DNA from: Nocardioides exalbidus
GTDB taxonomy: Bacteria > Actinomycetota > Actinomycetes > Propionibacteriales > Nocardioidaceae
Length of the DNA: 64,000 nucleotides
Assembly (NCBI RefSeq): GCF_900105585.1
Contig: NZ_FNRT01000002.1
Location: forward strand, 930,001-994,000
Direction of reading: 5' to 3'
Part shown: one piece after another, positions 1-8,209 of the stretch
Layout: each line of letters opens with the position of its first letter
Position numbering within the stretch: the stretch's first letter is position 1
The notes under the pieces: model-generated
What the model saw: only the letters and a program-made list of their open reading frames with translations
The model's database searches: none
Told to the model about the DNA's origin: nothing
Position numbers and translations under genes: made by a program

Positions 1-387
1 ACCACGGCCAACCGCAACCTGCCGCCCCAGCGCGCGGGCGCCGGCTCGGGCGTCTACAACGCCACCCGCCAGGTCGGCGCCGTGCTGGGGTCCGCGGCGA
101 TCGCGGTGCTGATCGACGCGCGGCTCGCGGCCAACGGGCTGACGTTCTCGCCGTCCGAGGGCTCCGCATCGGGCGGCACGCTCCCCGCCCAGGTCGCCGG
201 GCCGTTCACCGACGCGATGGCGCAGTCGCTGCTGCTCCTGCCGGTGGTCCTGGTGCTCGGGCTGGTCGCCGTCGTGTTCTTCGAGCGCCCGCGCCACTTC
301 GGCGCCCGCCCCGCCGCCACGTCGGCGGAGTCCGCGGCGCCCGCAGGGTCTCCGGCGCACCGGGCCGGCGTACGTCCGGGCACGTGA
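1..387 (+). CDS. MFS transporter, DHA2-type drug efflux family, C-terminal fragment
   Basis: The reading frame is open from the first base and ends at a TGA at 385-387. The fragment keeps the end of a transporter: an amphipathic stretch with the motif SGVYNATRQVGAVLG, which resembles the conserved segment before the last helices of EmrB/QacA-type 14-helix carriers. A hydrophobic helix (LLLLPVVLVLGLVAVVFF) follows, then a short Pro/Ala-rich cytoplasmic tail. The family exports toxic compounds using the proton gradient. The substrate cannot be inferred. The 5' part lies outside the window. Confidence 0.8.
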   Translation, partial: TTANRNLPPQRAGAGSGVYNATRQVGAVLGSAAIAVLIDARLAANGLTFSPSEGSASGGTLPAQVAGPFTDAMAQSLLLLPVVLVLGLVAVVFFERPRHFGARPAATSAESAAPAGSPAHRAGVRPGT

Positions 388-397
388 CCCGCGCGAG

Positions 398-1129
398 TCA
401 CTCCCCGCGGAGGCGGTCCTCGATGGTCCCCGGCGCGTTGACCAGGTCGTAGGCCAGGCCCGTGAGCGGCACCCGGGTGTGCCGTGCGCGTGCGCGCATC
501 AGCTCGAACGCCTCGTTGACCGAGATGCCGAGGGCACGAGCCACGGCGCCCTTCGCCTGCTCGATGACGATGCGGCTGTTGAGCGCTGCCTGGAGCTGCT
601 CGGTGACCACCTCGGCCCGCGCGATCGCCTGCTCCTGGATGATCGCGATCGTCGCCACGTCCGCCATCGCCTGCACCGCGCGTGCCTCGTCGGCCGTGAG
701 GAGCTCGCCGTCGCCGCCGAAGACGTTGAGTGCTCCGATCACCCGCTCACGCAGACGCATCGGGAAGGCGTGCACCGACCGCACGCCCTTGCCGACGGCG
801 AGGGGCGCGAAGTGCGGCCACGAGGTCTCGGCCTGCACGAGGTCGGTGTTCACGACGGCGGCGCCGGAGCGGAAGCAGTCCAGGCACGGACCCTCCCCGA
901 GGTCGAGCTGGAGCAGCTCGAGCTCGCGCGCGACGTCACCGGAGGCACTCATGTAGTGCAGGTTGCCCTGCTCGTCGGCCAGGACGAGTCCCACCGCCCC
1001 ACCCGACACGTCGGCCGCGTGCTGGGCCACGGTGTGCAGGAACTCGATGAGGTCGAACCCCGCCACCAGCGTGTCGGCGACCTCGACGAAGACATCGGCG
1101 AGCTTGTCGATCTCGATCATGGCTCGCAC
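398..1129 (-). CDS. GAF and ANTAR domain regulator (first of a tandem pair)
   Basis: This 243-residue cytoplasmic protein has a GAF sensory domain (about residues 15-160) and a C-terminal ANTAR domain (about 183-232, with EQAKGAVARALGISVNEAFE). ANTAR domains bind paired RNA hairpins and act as antiterminators; GAF domains sense small ligands. The GTG at 1129 is preferred because a GGAAG sequence precedes it at normal spacing, though an ATG at 1120 is possible. It lies just downstream of a second GAF-ANTAR gene on the same strand, so the two may be co-transcribed. The RNA target and ligand are unknown. Confidence 0.85.
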   Translation of the reverse strand: MRAMIEIDKLADVFVEVADTLVAGFDLIEFLHTVAQHAADVSGGAVGLVLADEQGNLHYMSASGDVARELELLQLDLGEGPCLDCFRSGAAVVNTDLVQAETSWPHFAPLAVGKGVRSVHAFPMRLRERVIGALNVFGGDGELLTADEARAVQAMADVATIAIIQEQAIARAEVVTEQLQAALNSRIVIEQAKGAVARALGISVNEAFELMRARARHTRVPLTGLAYDLVNAPGTIEDRLRGE

Positions 1130-1193
1130 CCGTTTCTTCCTGCCACTCTAGTGCTGCTCATTGCCTGACCCGAGACCACCGAACGCCATCGCG

Positions 1194-1838
1194 TCACCAG
1201 TCCTCCGGCTTGCTCGTGCCGTCGAGCACCTGCTTCGCGAGGGCGACGAGTGGCAGCCCGGCCGCGAAGGCGTGGGAGCGCATGATCACCATCGCGTCGG
1301 CGAGGCTGACGCCGAGCGCGACCACGAGGGCCCCCTGGGCCTGGTAGATCTCGGCGCGGTGGTCGACGACCTCGTCCAGACCGGCGTCCGTCAGGTCGTC
1401 GGTGCCGGTGAGGAGAACGTGGGTCGCCTCGTCGGCCAGGGCGAAGGCGGTGGCGAGGTCGTCCGGCCTCAGCATGCCGACGGTGTCGGCATGGAGGTCG
1501 ATGACGCCGAGCCCGACGGCACCGACCTGCAGCGGCATGCTGAAGACCGCGCGCACGCCTTTGTCCAGCGCCGCCTCGGCATACCCGGGCCAGCGTCCGG
1601 CGGCTGCGGCGAGGTCGCCGACCAGCACCGGTCGGCGCAGCTGGAACGCGTCGTGGCACGGGCCGACGCCCGCGACGAAGGGCAGGTCGCCGATGGACCG
1701 CGCCCGTGCGTCGGAGGCGGCGACGGGGCCGACTCCGACCGCGTCCGCGGGCGTCATCAGGTGGGTCACCGCCCCCGCGACGGGGAGTCGGTCCACCGCA
1801 CGACGGCACACATCATTCAAGGCAGATGCCAGCGACAT
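1194..1838 (-). CDS. GAF and ANTAR domain regulator (second of a tandem pair)
   Basis: This 214-residue protein has the same architecture as its downstream neighbour: a GAF-like domain (about residues 10-150) and an ANTAR domain (about 155-205, containing YQAQGALVVALGVSLADAM). The two are clearly diverged, not a recent duplication. It probably binds RNA in response to a signal felt by the GAF domain. The ATG at 1838 is used. The 64-nt gap to the next gene fits a two-gene unit. No input kinase or obvious ANTAR target hairpins were seen nearby. Confidence 0.82.
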   Translation of the reverse strand: MSLASALNDVCRRAVDRLPVAGAVTHLMTPADAVGVGPVAASDARARSIGDLPFVAGVGPCHDAFQLRRPVLVGDLAAAAGRWPGYAEAALDKGVRAVFSMPLQVGAVGLGVIDLHADTVGMLRPDDLATAFALADEATHVLLTGTDDLTDAGLDEVVDHRAEIYQAQGALVVALGVSLADAMVIMRSHAFAAGLPLVALAKQVLDGTSKPEDW

Positions 1839-1930
1839 CCGGCACCGCCCTCTCGTTGGAGCCCTGACACTAGACCCTCAGGGAGCGCGGCGGGCGAGGT
1901 GATGCGCGTGCGGGACGTACGACGCACCGG

Positions 1931-1986
1931 CGGGCGGTGGCAGGGCCACGTCCGGGAGGCCCGGAACGTGGCTCAGCCACCGCCCG
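1931..1986 (-). terminator. Long hairpin terminator downstream of fbaA
   Basis: An outer arm at 1931-1941 (CGGGCGGTGGC) pairs with 1976-1986. An inner arm GCCACGTCCGG pairs with CCGGAACGTGGC apart from one bulged base. It starts 11 nt past the fbaA stop codon and has no T-run, as is usual in high-GC actinobacteria. Its architecture (outer GGGCGGTG, inner GCCAC.TTCC) matches two hairpins near 32.6 kb. Confidence 0.6.
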
Positions 1987-1996
1987 ACGGCGAGCC

Positions 1997-3031
1997 TCAG
2001 GCGTTGAGCGAGGTGCCCGCGGACCGGAGGTTCTGGCAGGCCTCGACGATGCGCTCGGCCATGCCGGCCTCGGCGGCCTTGCCCCAGGCGCGGGGGTCGT
2101 AGAGCTTCTTGTTGCCGACCTCGCCGTCGACCTTGAGGACGCCGTCGTAGTTGCTGAGCATGTGCGCGGCGACGGGGCGGGTGAAGGCGTACTGGGTGTC
2201 GGTGTCGACGTTCATCTTCACCACACCGAAGTCGACCGCGTCGCTGATCTCCTGCGCCGTCGAGCCCGAGCCGCCGTGGAAGACGAGGTCGAACGGTCGG
2301 GCATCGGCGCCCAGGCCGAGCTCGGAGGCGGCGGCCTCCTGCGCGGTCTTGAGGATCTCCGGACGGAGCTTGACGTTGCCCGGCTTGTAGACGCCGTGCA
2401 CGTTGCCGAAGGTCAGGGCGGTCATGTAGCGGCCGCGCTCGCCGGCGCCGAGCGCCTTGACGGTGGCGATGGCGTCCTCGGGGGTCGTGTAGAGCTGGTC
2501 GTTGATCTCGTTGGCGACGCCGTCCTCCTCGCCGCCGACGACGCCCACCTCGATCTCGAGGATGATGTGGGCCGCCGCGCACTTGGCGAGCAGCTCCTCG
2601 GCGATCTCGAGGTTCTCGCCCATCGGCACGGCCGAGCCGTCCCACATGTGCGACTGGAAGAGCGGCGCCTCGCCGCGGGCCACGCGCTCGGCGGAGATCT
2701 CGAGCAGCGGGCGGACGAAGCCGTCGAGCTTGTCCTTGGGGCAGTGGTCGGTGTGGAGCGCGATGTTGACCGGGTAGTTCTTCGCGACCTCGGCGGCGTA
2801 GGCCGCGAAGGCGACGGAGCCCGACACCATGTCCTTGACCGAGGGGCCGGAGAGGTACTCGGCGCCGCCCGTGGAGACCTGGATGATGCCGTCGGAGCCG
2901 GCGTCGGCGAAGCCCTTGAGCGCGGCGTTGAGCGTCTGGGACGAGGACACGTTGATGGCCGGGTAGGCGAAGGACCCTGCCTTCGCGGCGTCCAGCATCT
3001 GCGCGTAGACCTCGGGGGTGGCGATGGGCAT
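1997..3031 (-). CDS. fbaA: Fructose-bisphosphate aldolase, class II
   Basis: This 344-residue enzyme cleaves fructose 1,6-bisphosphate to dihydroxyacetone phosphate and glyceraldehyde 3-phosphate, and runs in reverse in gluconeogenesis. The HTDHCPKDK motif (about residues 93-101) carries the catalytic Asp and a zinc-ligand His. NVHGVYKPGNVKL and FHGGSGST are the other metal- and phosphate-binding segments of the family. Length is normal for the class. An ATG at 3031 follows GGAG at good spacing. It stands alone, with a strong hairpin behind it and a divergent gene upstream. Confidence 0.97.
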   Translation of the reverse strand: MPIATPEVYAQMLDAAKAGSFAYPAINVSSSQTLNAALKGFADAGSDGIIQVSTGGAEYLSGPSVKDMVSGSVAFAAYAAEVAKNYPVNIALHTDHCPKDKLDGFVRPLLEISAERVARGEAPLFQSHMWDGSAVPMGENLEIAEELLAKCAAAHIILEIEVGVVGGEEDGVANEINDQLYTTPEDAIATVKALGAGERGRYMTALTFGNVHGVYKPGNVKLRPEILKTAQEAAASELGLGADARPFDLVFHGGSGSTAQEISDAVDFGVVKMNVDTDTQYAFTRPVAAHMLSNYDGVLKVDGEVGNKKLYDPRAWGKAAEAGMAERIVEACQNLRSAGTSLNA

Positions 3032-3133
3032 CGGTGGATCTCCTCAAGAAGCTTCGTGTGCGGTCCGTCGAGCGCCTCAACCCTAGTGGCTACCCACCAG
3101 TCCGGAAGTCCTCGCGAACCCGGTCTCACGACG

Positions 3134-3163
3134 TGACAACCGAACGGTCCCCCGCTCCGTGTC
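3134..3163 (+). promoter_or_regulatory. Candidate ECF-type promoter, copy 1
   Basis: The 14-mer TGACAACCGAACGG at 3134-3147 recurs exactly at 4378-4391. In both places AAC is followed 17 nt later by CGT, the usual -35/-10 layout of ECF sigma promoters (AAC, 16-17 nt, CGT). It lies about 37 nt before the downstream start codon. The sigma factor at 5349 is the obvious candidate to read it, which would make the locus autoregulated. This is inference from sequence pattern only. Confidence 0.5.
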
Positions 3164-3199
3164 TGCGGGAGAAGGCTCACCCCGGGGGAAGGACGCACC

Positions 3200-4315
3200 A
3201 TGACGACTGATGTCGACTGGCAGCACGAGATCGACGCGTCGTTCGGCACGGCCACCGACGTGCCGGTCGATCGCTACGTGGCGGCCGGCCACCGGGCCGT
3301 ACGTCGTCGCCGGCTCACGACGGTCGCCGGCGGGCTCGCGGTGGCCGGGGTCGTCGGCGCCGTGGCCTGGGGCGCCGCACCCGACCGCGACCCGGCGAGC
3401 CCGGACGTCCCGGTGGCGATCGACCGCAGCAGCCCGGCGAGCCCTGCGCCGACCTCCGCCGACGAGGTGCCCGCGCAGTCCTGGCGGAAGGGCGACCCGC
3501 CGGCGCGATCCGGCCCGGCGGGCCTGGAGATCCGCGACGGTGCGGTCGTCCACGAGCGGCGTGACGACCTCTTCCCCGCGAAGGACTCCGAGTCGGCCGC
3601 GCTCGACATCAGCTGGGGTGGCGAGCGCTGGTGGATGACGCTCGAGTGGGACGGCGGGGGTGGCGGCAGCGCGAGCGTCCAGCCCGGTGACGGGTTGTTC
3701 GACTCCTTCGACGCGTTCGTCCGCGCCGAGGTCGCGGGCGGCGGCATGACGTCGGAGCCGGCCGGCCCGGACGACGACTACCTCGGCGGCCTGGTCCGGT
3801 GGGACGGTGTCGAGCTCGACACCCGTCCGGGGGTCGTCGTGGTCCGGAGGGTGGAGGACCCCGTCGCGGACCGACGTTCGCTCGGGCTGGTGCTGCGCAA
3901 GGACGGGACGACGACCTGGATGCTCGTGTACCGCGACGGTGCGTCGTGGACGGAGGAGTCACTGTCGGGCTGGAGCGGGTTCGACGACTGGCTGGCCGAC
4001 CAGGTCGCGCTCGAAGGTGGCGCGGAGCCCGCGGAGGTGCCCGTGTCGCTCTCGCCCGACGCCACCGTCGTCGCCGGGCCCGGGGCCCGGGTGATCGAGC
4101 AGCAGGCCGACCCCGACCTGCGGGCCTACGGCACCGAGGCCGACGGCGCCACGTCAGCGGTCGCGCTCGTCGCGTGGCGGGGGCAGCGCTGGTTCGTGCT
4201 GCTGATCGGCGACTCGGTCAGCCCTGTCGCGGTGTCGAAGGCCGGCGGGGCGCGGACCCTCGAGGAGTTCGTGGCGTTCATGGCGGACCGGGCCGACGAG
4301 GGTGGCGTCCGGTGA
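3200..4315 (+). CDS. Membrane-anchored hypothetical protein, paralogue 1 of a sigma-factor locus
   Basis: This 371-residue protein is of unknown function. The first 38 residues are cytoplasmic and end in RRRR, followed by a transmembrane helix (about 41-60), so the remaining 300 residues are predicted outside. The N-terminus (DW..E.D..FG, YVA.G.RA.RRRR) matches the protein at 4450, whereas the outer domains differ. Both sit upstream of a SigE-family sigma gene. A short cytoplasmic domain plus one helix plus an outer domain is the layout of ECF anti-sigma factors, so that role is plausible. No zinc-binding anti-sigma HxxxCxxC motif is present. Confidence 0.7.
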   Translation: MTTDVDWQHEIDASFGTATDVPVDRYVAAGHRAVRRRRLTTVAGGLAVAGVVGAVAWGAAPDRDPASPDVPVAIDRSSPASPAPTSADEVPAQSWRKGDPPARSGPAGLEIRDGAVVHERRDDLFPAKDSESAALDISWGGERWWMTLEWDGGGGGSASVQPGDGLFDSFDAFVRAEVAGGGMTSEPAGPDDDYLGGLVRWDGVELDTRPGVVVVRRVEDPVADRRSLGLVLRKDGTTTWMLVYRDGASWTEESLSGWSGFDDWLADQVALEGGAEPAEVPVSLSPDATVVAGPGARVIEQQADPDLRAYGTEADGATSAVALVAWRGQRWFVLLIGDSVSPVAVSKAGGARTLEEFVAFMADRADEGGVR

Positions 4316-4377
4316 AGGACCACAGCGGCCGCAGGCTCTTCGCGCTCGAGCGGACCCCGGCCGCGCCACCGCTCGAC

Positions 4378-4406
4378 TGACAACCGAACGGCACACCGCC
4401 GCGTCC
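4378..4406 (+). promoter_or_regulatory. Candidate ECF-type promoter, copy 2
   Basis: This is the second exact copy of TGACAACCGAACGG (4378-4391), with AAC-N17-CGTC matching ECF promoter consensus. It begins within the 3' flank of the first paralogue and lies 44 nt before the GTG of the second, so each paralogue appears to have its own copy of the same promoter. Confidence 0.5.
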
Positions 4407-4449
4407 TCCTCAGTGGAGGGCCCGGACAACGAGGCACGGAAGGACCAGG

Positions 4450-5352
4450 GTGGACACCGAGATCGACTGGCAGCGAGAGCTGGACGACGCGTTCGGCCGC
4501 GGACCGGACGTCACGCCGGGGGCCTACGTGGCCCACGGTCGGCGCGCGCTGCGGCGACGCCGGACGGCGGTCTCCCTGGCGGCGGCTGCTGCCGTGGTCG
4601 TCGCGGCGGGCGGCGCCTGGACGGCGACGGTCGCGTCGCACGACGGCCGGTCCGGCAGCGACGAGCACGTGGCGACGCGGGTCCCCTCGCCGAAGGTCCT
4701 CGAGCCCGAAGAGGCAACGCCGCTCGACGAGCTCGTCGCGAAGGACCGGGGACCGGTCGACTTCCTGGGCGATCCGGCCGTCTACCGCGGTGACGAGCTC
4801 GTGCTCAACCCACGCACCTCGCGGGTGCTCGAGCGGGTGCCCAACCCGATGGGCTACACCGCGACCCAGGGGCGGTCGATCGCCCTGCGGGTGGTGTTCG
4901 ACGGAGTCGAGAAGTACACCCTGGTCGTCGGCCACGACGACGGCACCTCGATGACGACCCACTCCGCGACCGGTGACTTCGGCGGCTGGCTGGCGGGCGT
5001 GAAGCAGTCGCAGCACACCCTCGACGTCGCCAACGGCGTCACCTCGCCCAGCAGCACGATCCCGGCCGAGGAGTGGATCGCCCTCGATCGGGCGGGCGAG
5101 GTCGTGGCCGCCGATCCGGCCGTCACCGTCCTCACCGCGCGCACCGACCTCGACCTCGGTCCGGAGCTCAGCACCGGCACCGAGCTCACCGGCCTGGCCC
5201 GGCTGCGCGTCGGTGACGAGACGCAGGTCGTCGTCCTCCGCGTCGTCGACGGCACGCTCGAGGTCCTGCCGATCGGGCGCTGGAGCGGATCGCTGGACGT
5301 GATCGCCGGTGTCGTCCGCGAGGACTTCGCCGGCGGGGAGGGCGTGCGATGA
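4450..5352 (+). CDS. Membrane-anchored hypothetical protein, paralogue 2 (putative anti-sigma factor)
   Basis: This 300-residue protein starts at a GTG. It has a cytoplasmic N-terminus related to the 3200 gene (DWQRELDDAFG, YVAHGRRALRRRR), one transmembrane helix (about 42-60) and an outer domain of about 240 residues. Its stop overlaps the ATG of the sigma gene (ATGA at 5349-5352), so the two are translationally coupled. That coupling is typical of sigma/anti-sigma pairs. No enzymatic motif was seen. The anti-sigma role is inferred from topology and context, not from a recognised domain. Confidence 0.72.
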   Translation: MDTEIDWQRELDDAFGRGPDVTPGAYVAHGRRALRRRRTAVSLAAAAAVVVAAGGAWTATVASHDGRSGSDEHVATRVPSPKVLEPEEATPLDELVAKDRGPVDFLGDPAVYRGDELVLNPRTSRVLERVPNPMGYTATQGRSIALRVVFDGVEKYTLVVGHDDGTSMTTHSATGDFGGWLAGVKQSQHTLDVANGVTSPSSTIPAEEWIALDRAGEVVAADPAVTVLTARTDLDLGPELSTGTELTGLARLRVGDETQVVVLRVVDGTLEVLPIGRWSGSLDVIAGVVREDFAGGEGVR

Positions 5353-5840
5353 GGCGCGACGACCGCGAGGAGGCCTTCACCGACTTCGTCGCTGCCCGGC
5401 AGGCCCACCTGCGCCGCATCGCGTACGCCCTCACGGGCGACTGGCACCGCGCCGAGGACCTCCTGCAGACGGCGCTGACCAAGCTCTACGTCGCGTGGCC
5501 GCGGATCCGGACGGAAGGCGGGGAGGAGGCCTACGTCCGGCAGATCATGGTGCGCGCCAACATCGACGAGTCACGCCGGCCGTGGCGGCGCGAGCGACCC
5601 AGCGACCGGCTGCCGGAGCTGGCCGCCGAGGGTCCGACGCCCCTCGAGGAGCGCTCGGCGCTCTTCGACGCGCTGCAGGAGCTGCCGACCCAGCAGCGGA
5701 AGGTGGTCGTGCTGCGCCACTGGCTCGGGCTGTCGGTGCGCGAGACCGCCGGTGAGCTCGGCATCTCCGAGGGCACGGTCAAGAGCCACAGCAGCCGCGG
5801 GCTGGCCGCCCTCGAGCAGGTCCTGGCCGCACAAAGATGA
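5349..5840 (+). CDS. RNA polymerase sigma factor, SigE family (ECF-like)
   Basis: The 163-residue protein has sigma region 2 (about residues 8-75, with HRAEDLLQTALTKLYVAWPR) and region 4 (about 105-155, with LGISEGTVKSHSSRGL, the helix-turn-helix contacting the -35 element). Length and sequence match the actinobacterial SigE-family group. It directs polymerase to a small regulon, probably including the two preceding paralogues through the duplicated AAC-N17-CGT promoters. Its ATG overlaps the stop of the upstream gene. The regulated signal is unknown. Confidence 0.92.
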   Translation: MRRDDREEAFTDFVAARQAHLRRIAYALTGDWHRAEDLLQTALTKLYVAWPRIRTEGGEEAYVRQIMVRANIDESRRPWRRERPSDRLPELAAEGPTPLEERSALFDALQELPTQQRKVVVLRHWLGLSVRETAGELGISEGTVKSHSSRGLAALEQVLAAQR

Positions 5841-5898
5841 GGCACGGCGACCGCGAGGGTGTGGATTCCGTGGTCCAGTCAGGTCTACGTTGACGGAC

Positions 5899-6639
5899 AT
5901 GACGACACGACTCGGGATCGGTGCCGCCGTCGCGGCCCTGCTCGCCGCAGCCCTGACCTCGACCACCACCGCGAGCGCGACGGCGCAGGACCCGTTGCTC
6001 GGTGCGCCGGTCACCGGCCAGTGCTTCGACATGAGCACGGAGGAGCTGTCGCAGCCGACCTACCCGGAGGCGGCGATCGACTGCACGCTGCCGCACACCT
6101 CGCAGGTCGTCGGCGTCGCCGTGCTGCCCGACGACCTCGCCTACGAGAGCCCGGACCTCGAGCAGTTCGCGCTCGAGAGCTGCTACGCCGCCGTGCGAAA
6201 GGCGATCGGCGTGAAGAACATGCGCGCGCTGAGCCTCACCGCCTACAACGTCGGCTTCTTCGTCCCGTCGACCGACCTGCAGTCGGCCGGCGCCCGCTGG
6301 CTGCGCTGCGACGTCGTGCTCGGCCACCTCGCCGAGCTCCACGCGCTCCCGGCGAAGCTGGAGGTGGGGAGGTTCCCGTACGCCAAGGGCGTCTCGCGCT
6401 GCCTCGCCGGCCGCGACTTCCACGTCACCGTCTGCGCGGAGAAGCACACCTACCGCGCGACTGCCGCCGTCACCGTCCCGGGGAAGAAGTTCCCGAGCGT
6501 CAAGAAGTGGCAGCGGCTCGGCAACCGGCAGTGCGTGCGCGGCGTGACGTCGCGCCAGTTCCGCTTCGGCTGGCCCTCGAAGTCCTCGTGGAAGGCCGGC
6601 GACCACACGCTGACCTGCTACTCGAGGACGAAGAAGTAG
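5899..6639 (+). CDS. Secreted septum-formation family protein
   Basis: The 246-residue protein has a clear signal peptide (about residues 1-29, hydrophobic core AAVAALLAAALTS). Two similar extracellular halves follow, each with paired cysteines in the pattern GQCFD...DCTLPHTSQV and SRCLAG...VCAEKH. This is the Cys/His layout of septum-formation domain proteins. A final W..GDHTLTCY segment is also typical. The start at 5899 is supported by TACGTT exactly 7 nt upstream, suggesting a leaderless mRNA. The exact role is unknown. Confidence 0.72.
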   Translation: MTTRLGIGAAVAALLAAALTSTTTASATAQDPLLGAPVTGQCFDMSTEELSQPTYPEAAIDCTLPHTSQVVGVAVLPDDLAYESPDLEQFALESCYAAVRKAIGVKNMRALSLTAYNVGFFVPSTDLQSAGARWLRCDVVLGHLAELHALPAKLEVGRFPYAKGVSRCLAGRDFHVTVCAEKHTYRATAAVTVPGKKFPSVKKWQRLGNRQCVRGVTSRQFRFGWPSKSSWKAGDHTLTCYSRTKK

Positions 6640-6727
6640 GTCGCAGGACCGACGAGCCTGGGGAGGAGGGTCCGGGGTGCCGAGGGGACATCCCGGGCCC
6701 AGCCCCGCGCGTCCTCGGACGTGGCGG

Positions 6728-7420
6728 TCAGCCCCGCCACGCGTCCTCGCCCGCGAGGTCGGCGTACTCGCGCACCCAGCTGTGCATCGCGATGGCCGCG
6801 GCCGAGCTGGCGTTGATCGAGCGCGTCGAGCCGAACTGTGCGATCGAGAACGTGCCGTCGCAGACCTCGCGCGCCGACGCCGACAGCCCCGGGCCCTCCT
6901 GACCGAACAGGAAGCACACCCGCTCGGGGACCTGCGTCGTCTCGAGGTGGAGCGACCCGGGCAGGTTGTCGATCCCGAGCAGGCGCACCGGCCCGCCGTC
7001 GTGGTCCGGCAGGGAGTGGAGGTACGCCGACAGCGCCGCGGCGTCCGGGTGGTGGCGGACGTGCTGGTAGCGATCGGTGACCATCGCGCCGCGTCGGTTC
7101 CAGCGGCGGTTGCCGACGATGTGCACCTCGGCGGCCAGGAACGCGTTGGCGGTGCGGACGATCGTGCCGATGTTGAAGTCGTGCTGCCAGTTCTCGATCG
7201 CGACGTGGAATCCGTGGCGCCTCGTGTCCAGGTCGGCCACGATCGCGTCGAGGGTCCAGTAGCGGTAGCGGTCGACGACGTTGCGCCGGTCGCCGTCGCG
7301 GAGCAGCTCGGGGTCCCACTGCTCACCGGTCGGCCACGTCCCCTGCCACGGCCCGACGCCCACCTCGGGCGGGCCGTGCGGCATCGGGTCGTAGGGAGCG
7401 CGCTCCTCCTGCTCGTGCAT
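6728..7420 (-). CDS. TrmH/SpoU-family RNA 2'-O-methyltransferase
   Basis: This 230-residue SPOUT-fold enzyme uses S-adenosylmethionine to methylate a ribose 2'-OH in tRNA or rRNA. All three SpoU motifs are visible: motif 1 FNIGTIVRTANAF, motif 2 CFLFGQEGPGLS and motif 3 STRSINASSAAAIAMHSW. The ATG at 7420 is chosen; longer reading frames upstream run into the divergent gene. It is read divergently from the DedA gene with only 37 nt between them. The exact RNA target cannot be assigned. Confidence 0.88.
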   Translation of the reverse strand: MHEQEERAPYDPMPHGPPEVGVGPWQGTWPTGEQWDPELLRDGDRRNVVDRYRYWTLDAIVADLDTRRHGFHVAIENWQHDFNIGTIVRTANAFLAAEVHIVGNRRWNRRGAMVTDRYQHVRHHPDAAALSAYLHSLPDHDGGPVRLLGIDNLPGSLHLETTQVPERVCFLFGQEGPGLSASAREVCDGTFSIAQFGSTRSINASSAAAIAMHSWVREYADLAGEDAWRG

Positions 7421-7457
7421 GCGGGAATCGTAAGGACGCGCCCGTAGGGTGTCGCGG

Positions 7458-8204
7458 GTGAGCGCTCTCCTCGACCCGTCCGGGCTCGTGACCCCGTTCC
7501 TGCTCGGCATCGAGTGGATGGACCCCAACTGGCTGCTCGACCGGTTCGGCACCGAGCTGTTCTGGATCAGCCTGGTGATCGTCTTCATCGAGTGCGGCCT
7601 GTTCTTCCCGATCCTCCCGGGCGACACGCTGCTCTTCGCGCTCGGCCTCTTCATCGCCACCGGCCAGCTCGACCTGTTCCCCGGTCCGCACTTCGTCGAG
7701 CTGCTGATCACGCTCGCGGTGCTCATCGGCGCTGCGTTCCTCGGCAACGTCGTCGGCTACGAGATCGGGCGGAGGATCGGCCCGCCCCTCTACGAGCGCG
7801 ACGGCCGGATCATCAAGCGCAAGTACTTCGACCAGACGACGGCGTTCTTCGACCGCCACGGCAACAAGGCCCTCGTGATCGGTCGCTTCGTGCCCTTCGT
7901 CCGGACCTACATCACCGTCGTCGCCGGCGTGACCCGGATGGAGCGGCACCGCTTCTTCCTCTGGAGCCTCGTCGGCGCGGTGCTCTGGGTGCTCTCGATC
8001 GGCTTCCTCGGCTTCTTCCTCGGCGACGCGTTCCCGACGCTGGGCGAGAGCATCGACAAGCTCGTGATCGTGATCCTGGCGTTCTCGCTGGTCCCGATCG
8101 CGATCGAGTGGTGGCGCCACAAGCGGACCGCTGCGGCAGGCGCCGAGGTCGGGCCGCACGACGGCGGACCCGATCGCGACATCACCGGCCGCGACCTGGA
8201 CTGA
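7458..8204 (+). CDS. DedA family membrane protein
   Basis: This protein of about 248 residues has several transmembrane helices and the DedA/VTT signature segments: an acidic-to-Pro re-entrant loop (CGLFFPILPGDTLLF) and GRFVPFVRTYITVVAGV. The family is implicated in lipid (undecaprenyl phosphate or phospholipid) flipping and envelope homeostasis. The GTG at 7458 is preferred over a GTG at 7449 because TAGGGT at 7445-7450 is a good -10 element that would put the transcript start on the 7458 codon. The C-terminus is hydrophilic. Confidence 0.9.
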   Translation: MSALLDPSGLVTPFLLGIEWMDPNWLLDRFGTELFWISLVIVFIECGLFFPILPGDTLLFALGLFIATGQLDLFPGPHFVELLITLAVLIGAAFLGNVVGYEIGRRIGPPLYERDGRIIKRKYFDQTTAFFDRHGNKALVIGRFVPFVRTYITVVAGVTRMERHRFFLWSLVGAVLWVLSIGFLGFFLGDAFPTLGESIDKLVIVILAFSLVPIAIEWWRHKRTAAAGAEVGPHDGGPDRDITGRDLD

Positions 8205-8209
8205 TCAGC

